26,682 nucleotides of DNA from Anaerolineales bacterium UBA3082. GTDB taxonomy: Bacteria > Chloroflexota > Anaerolineae > UBA7937. The notes below the pieces were generated by a model that saw only the letters and a list, made by a program, of their open reading frames with translations, searched no databases and was not told the origin of the DNA. The DNA lies in contig DFBK01000096.1 of NCBI GenBank assembly GCA_002366595.1, forward strand, positions 8,863 through 35,544, written 5' to 3'. The position numbers and the translations under genes were made by a program. This document shows positions 23,889-26,682 of the stretch, piece after piece (within the stretch, counting starts at the first letter, position 1; each line of letters opens with the position of its first letter).

Positions 23889-25034
23889 GTGAGAATTTTG
23901 ATGCTCGGCCTCAGCACGAGGGCCATCGCTGAATCGGCCGTCCGGGGTGGCTACGACGTTATCACCCTCGATTACTTCGGCGACCGCGACCAGAAGGAGT
24001 TGGTGGAGAACTACTCGCTGATGCGGGATTTCCACCTGGGCTTCAGCGCTGAAGATCTCTTGACTGCCAGCCGCCAGCTCGATTTTGAGGCTGTGGTCTA
24101 CATCTCCAACCTAGAGAACTACCCTGACGTAGTGGAGGAGCTGGCTCATGGCCATACCTTGGTCGGGAACTCTCCTCAGATTCTGAGAGAGGTACGTCAC
24201 TGGCCGACATTGCGCTCCTTCTGCCGCGAAGAGGGGATCGCTTTTCCCCCCACCATCTTCGCCGATGAGGATCAGCCTACGGGAGAGGATGGCTGGCTGC
24301 GTAAGCCGGTGAGGAGCGGCGGCGGACACGGCATGTCGTTCTGGCAGGGGAAACCCCTAGGCGAAGGGCACCTTTTACAAGAGTACATTGATGGCCGGCA
24401 TTGCTCGGCGGCTTTCGTGGCCGATGGGGGAGATTGTGTGCTCATCGGTGTGACGGAGCAGCTCATAGGGCGTAAGGAGCTGGGAGCCAGAGACTTTACC
24501 TGGTGCGGCAACATCCTTCCCCTCGCCCCGTCGCCTCGGGGGATTGATTCGTTCCTCGATGCGGTGGGGGAAATAGCTTTCAAACTCACCCGTCGCTTTG
24601 GCCTTCGAGGGGCCAACGGTTTCGACTTCGTGCTTGCCAGACGAGAGGGGTACTTTACCCCGTACTTGGTAGAGGTCAACCCCCGCTACACCGGCTCGAT
24701 GGAGCTTATGGAGTGGGCCTATGGCCTGAACATCTTCGATTTGCACGTCCGATCCTTCAAGGGGGAGTTACCTTCTTTCTCGCTGCGGGAGCAAAGCCGA
24801 CAGTCCCGATTCTATGGCAAGGGGATCGTCTATGCCAAGAGTGATCTGGTGATGCCTGAGACGGCGGGGTGGAGGGCAAAGGGGAGAAAGGATGTCCCTT
24901 TTCCAAGGGAGCGGATCGAAGTGGGGCGCCCTATCTGCACCGTGCTGGCCCAGGGCGAGAGCCGCGACGAATGCTGGCATTGCCTTCTGGCGGAGGCAGA
25001 TGCCGTGAGGGAGGAGATAAAAGGTGAGAAGTAA
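23889..25034 (+). CDS. COG2232-type ATP-grasp ligase of H4MPT clusters
   Basis: A 381-residue intact ATP-grasp protein, the functional counterpart of the wreck at 16598-17324. The N-terminus (RILMLGLSTRAIAESAVRGGY) and YFGDRDQKELVENYS form the pre-ATP-grasp domain. KPVRSGGGHGMSFW (residues 138-151) is the glycine-rich nucleotide loop, LLQEYIDGRHCSAAF the hinge strand, and LVEVNPRYTGSMELMEW supplies the Mg-binding Glu/Asn. FYGKGIVYAKSDL and DVPFPRERIEVGRPICTVLAQG follow. Relatives occur in methylotroph H4MPT clusters (orf17-like, from memory) and probably ligate an amino acid during cofactor synthesis. The start is GTG at 23889, 11 bp after the mtdB relic, with a weak ribosome site. The only clear upstream promoter is that of the methyltransferase gene. 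Confidence 0.88.
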   Translation: MRILMLGLSTRAIAESAVRGGYDVITLDYFGDRDQKELVENYSLMRDFHLGFSAEDLLTASRQLDFEAVVYISNLENYPDVVEELAHGHTLVGNSPQILREVRHWPTLRSFCREEGIAFPPTIFADEDQPTGEDGWLRKPVRSGGGHGMSFWQGKPLGEGHLLQEYIDGRHCSAAFVADGGDCVLIGVTEQLIGRKELGARDFTWCGNILPLAPSPRGIDSFLDAVGEIAFKLTRRFGLRGANGFDFVLARREGYFTPYLVEVNPRYTGSMELMEWAYGLNIFDLHVRSFKGELPSFSLREQSRQSRFYGKGIVYAKSDLVMPETAGWRAKGRKDVPFPRERIEVGRPICTVLAQGESRDECWHCLLAEADAVREEIKGEK

Positions 25035-25050
25035 GGCGCTCTCTAGCGCC
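25035..25050 (+). other. Small hairpin after the ATP-grasp stop codon
   Basis: GGCGCT-CTCT-AGCGCC directly follows the TAA at 25032-25034. The stem is six GC-rich pairs with a 4-nt loop, but there is no T tract, so it is a pause or mRNA-end structure at most. Confidence 0.3.
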
Positions 25051-25089
25051 CAAGAGCTGAGAAGATGGGAAGGAGGCGATAGAGGGAAG

Positions 25090-25600
25090 CAGAAGAGCGG
25101 TTTCTGAAGCGACGGGCCTGAAGCCGTCACAAATCCTTTGAAGAGGAAGCTACATAGGCCGACATCATCCGCCCCGATGTTCTCGCCGATAAGAGCCGGC
25201 GGGAAGTCGAGGCCCTGCCTCTCTACCACGGCGACACTGAGAGGAGGCTTAGCGCATTGCTCGAGGTACAGGGGGAGAAATCGGGCCTAATCCACATCGT
25301 AGGGGACCTCTCCCACGTGAAGAAGATTGGCTACGGGATGACCAGAGGGAGGATTGCCATCGAGGATGATGTGGGGATGCACCTTGGCGCTACGATGAGC
25401 AGCGGGGAGATCGTCGTCGAGGCCAACGCGTCCGATTGGCTGGGGGCGGAGATGAGGAGGGGCACCGTTATCGCCTTCCAGGAGGATCGCATTGAGGCTC
25501 TACAACTCTTGCCTACCTTCCGCTAGGACTGCGCAGACAATCGTACTTTCCTCAAGGTCTACCTGAGGACGCTGCGCAGATAGCGCCTGGAAATCAAAGA
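25090..25600 (+). pseudogene. Formylmethanofuran dehydrogenase subunit C (fwdC) relic with internal deletion
   Basis: Segments align in order with the intact FwdC at 10855. EAVTNPLKRKL (about 25115) shifts frame at about 25160 into ADIIRPDVLADKSRREVEALPLYHG. GLIHIVGDLSHVKKIGYGMTRGRI, GMHLGATMSSGEIVV and NASDWLGAEM follow. Here about 90 residues are missing in frame, and the reading resumes with RRGTVIAF and LQLLPTFR, then TAG, DCADNRTFL, and another TAG in LRTLRR*RLEI. The deletion joins two copies of the beta-helix repeat, so recombination between repeats is likely. The left boundary is approximate; 25051-25090 shows nothing clear. Confidence 0.8.
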
Positions 25601-25614
25601 GGAGTACATCGCTC

Positions 25615-25919
25615 GAAAGACTCTACATGCTCATCGCCCGCACGGCCAGCGTGGTCGGCTCGGTGCAGATTTCGGCCAGGGTGGTGGAGAGGGGGATGCA
25701 CAAGGTGAGAGAACTGGGCTTCGACATCAAGTGCGTCACGAGCGGCTATGGAACCTGTCCTATCGCCTCTGTCGCCGAGGATGCCGAGATCGAACGGGTC
25801 ATCGAATGAATCCCCTCCTCTTTAGCCCGGCGGAGGTCTTCATCAACAACTTGGGGAGCAGGAGGACCTACCACGCCGGTGGGCCGAACGTGGAGGTGCT
25901 GCGAGGGGTTTTGGAGTGA
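25615..25919 (+). pseudogene. Methenyl-H4MPT cyclohydrolase (mch) relic with deletions
   Basis: Three fragments of Mch remain: ERLYMLIARTASVVGSVQISARVVERG through VTSGYGTCPIASVAED; AEIERVIE ending in a stop; and NPLLFSPAEVFINNLGSRRTYHAGG to the TGA at 25917. Against the intact Mch (9905) the first about 165 residues are missing. A second deletion removes the stretch between VAKDD and AEDAEIESLIE, and a third removes the stretch before DPLLFSPAQ. Junctions fall at short similar peptides (VAED/AEDAE), suggesting deletion at microhomology. The last stop overlaps the GTG of the following RimK-like gene, preserving the ancestral coupling. Confidence 0.85.
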
Positions 25920-26682
25920 GGATTGGGATACTGGGCTCGAGGGGGAGCTGGCATATAGAGGCCTTGATGAGGGCCCTTGAGGAGAGAGGCATCCCGGCTA
26001 ATCGGTTTCCCGTCACCTGTCTGGTGGCCAGGATCGCCGACGAACCCAGGGTCCGTGTGGGGGAGCGCGTGCTGGAGGGATACGACGCCATCATCGTGAG
26101 GAGCATCCCCGGCGGCTCGCTGGAGCAGATTATCTTTAGGGTCGACGTGCTGCACCGCCTGGAGGACCTGGGCGTCAGGGTTGTGAACTCCGCCAGGACA
26201 ATCGAGAGGACGGTTGACAAGTATTACACATCGGCCCTCCTGGAGGATGCGGGCATCCCCACCCCCCGCACGGTGGTGACGGAGCGCTTCGAAGAGGCGA
26301 TGGAGGCCTTCCGTAAGCTGGGCGGCGACGTGGTGGTGAAGCCCCTCTTCGGCTCCGAGGGGCGGGGGATGGTGAGGGTTTGCGACGAAGACGCAGCCTA
26401 CAGGGTCTTCAGGGCCCTGGAACTGGGCCGCTACGTTTTTTATCTCCAAGAGTTCATCCTCCATGCTAACTGGGACATCAGGGCTTTCGTCATCAGGGAT
26501 GAGATGGTCGCCGCTATGTTACGCAAGGCAGATGGCTGGAAGACGAACGTGGCCAGGGGGGCGAGCGTGGAGCCCCTGGAGCTGAGCGAGGAGCTGAGGG
26601 AGCTGAGCCTGAGGGCCTCCGCCGTCCTCGAGGCCGACTACGCTGGAGTGGACATCCTGAGGGCGGAAGGTGGTGGGTACTA
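25916..26682 (+). CDS. RimK-like ATP-grasp glutamate ligase (MptN/orfY type), runs off the window
   Basis: The first 255 codons of an open ATP-grasp gene starting with GTG at 25916, which overlaps the mch relic stop (GTGA). It has RIGILGSRGSWHIEALMRALEE, YDAIIVRSIPGGSLEQ, ARTIERTVDKYYTSALLEDAG and PTPRTVVTERFEEA. VVVKPLFGSEGRGMVRV is the nucleotide-binding glycine loop, LQEFILHANWDIRAFVI the hinge and catalytic strand, and WKTNVARGASVEPLELSEEL the segment with the conserved Asn. The family includes MptN, which adds alpha-linked glutamate to H4MPT in archaea, and RimK; the H4MPT setting favours the former. Its counterpart at 9237-9903 is dead, so this copy probably supplies the function. The 3' end is outside the window. 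Confidence 0.88.
   Translation, partial: MRIGILGSRGSWHIEALMRALEERGIPANRFPVTCLVARIADEPRVRVGERVLEGYDAIIVRSIPGGSLEQIIFRVDVLHRLEDLGVRVVNSARTIERTVDKYYTSALLEDAGIPTPRTVVTERFEEAMEAFRKLGGDVVVKPLFGSEGRGMVRVCDEDAAYRVFRALELGRYVFYLQEFILHANWDIRAFVIRDEMVAAMLRKADGWKTNVARGASVEPLELSEELRELSLRASAVLEADYAGVDILRAEGGGY

Noticed and set aside
9237..25600. Most in-frame stops inside the relics are TAG (ATP-grasp, RimK-like, fwdC and mtdB relics), which could hint at amber recoding.
   Set aside because: The same relics also carry frameshifts and large deletions, and TAG ends well-supported genes here (ftr, the flavoprotein fusion, the methyltransferase). Intact counterparts have ordinary, varied residues at those positions. 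Simple decay explains it.
1..26682. The island as part of an archaeal genome.
   Set aside because: Two consensus sigma70-type promoters, strong Shine-Dalgarno sites, an intrinsic terminator and the bacterial MtdB argue for a bacterium; no archaeal TATA/BRE pattern was noticed.

Overview
This window is a bacterial tetrahydromethanopterin/methanofuran (H4MPT/MFR) C1 island, most of it read from the minus strand. The pathway genes are of archaeal type, but the host looks bacterial. There are two consensus sigma70-type promoters (TTGACA, 17 bp, TATAAT or TAGGGT), strong Shine-Dalgarno sites, and an MtdB-type methylene-H4MPT dehydrogenase, which is a bacterial enzyme. I cannot name the phylum from sequence alone. 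The setting fits uncultured, probably anaerobic bacteria that carry the archaeal H4MPT methyl branch.

Layout, on the minus strand from right to left. A DUF2193 gene (19887-21428) has a consensus promoter and a leader of about 280 nt, and is closed off by a 14-bp perfect hairpin. Next comes the core operon: mtdB, DUF1464, a dead ATP-grasp ligase, fwdD, fwdB, fwdA, a frameshifted SDR, ftr, fwdC, mch, a dead RimK-like ligase, a CitG-like gene, a folK-mptA fusion and a PTPS homologue (6327-19459). A truncated HisA-like gene meets it tail to tail. A second minus-strand run follows (1-5870): a dead COG1665-type nucleotidyltransferase, a flavoprotein/four-cluster ferredoxin fusion, a tungsten-type aldehyde:ferredoxin oxidoreductase, a dihydropteroate synthase-like protein and a second dead COG1665-type gene. 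The plus-strand right end (21831-26682) holds a DNA methyltransferase/endonuclease fusion and then a second, divergent H4MPT cluster in the order mtdB(dead), ATP-grasp (intact), fwdC(dead), mch(dead), RimK-like (intact, runs off the edge).

How the genes work together. FwdA/B/C/D and Ftr interconvert CO2 or formate-level carbon with formyl-MFR and formyl-H4MPT. Mch and MtdB take it to methylene-H4MPT. FwdB keeps the iron-sulfur and W/Mo-ligand cysteines, and FwdD is present, so this looks like a true redox formylmethanofuran dehydrogenase rather than the hydrolytic Fhc complex of aerobic methylotrophs. FolK-MptA, PTPS, the DHPS-like protein, the CitG-like protein, the ATP-grasp and the RimK-like ligases are probably cofactor-synthesis genes.

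The most striking feature is reciprocal decay. Each gene shared by the two clusters is intact in one and a pseudogene in the other, so the pathway appears to be assembled from two partly ruined clusters. The second main lead is DUF2193, a protein of unknown function with the strongest expression signals in the window. No fae, mer, beta-RFAP synthase, tRNA, rRNA, CRISPR array or insertion sequence was seen.
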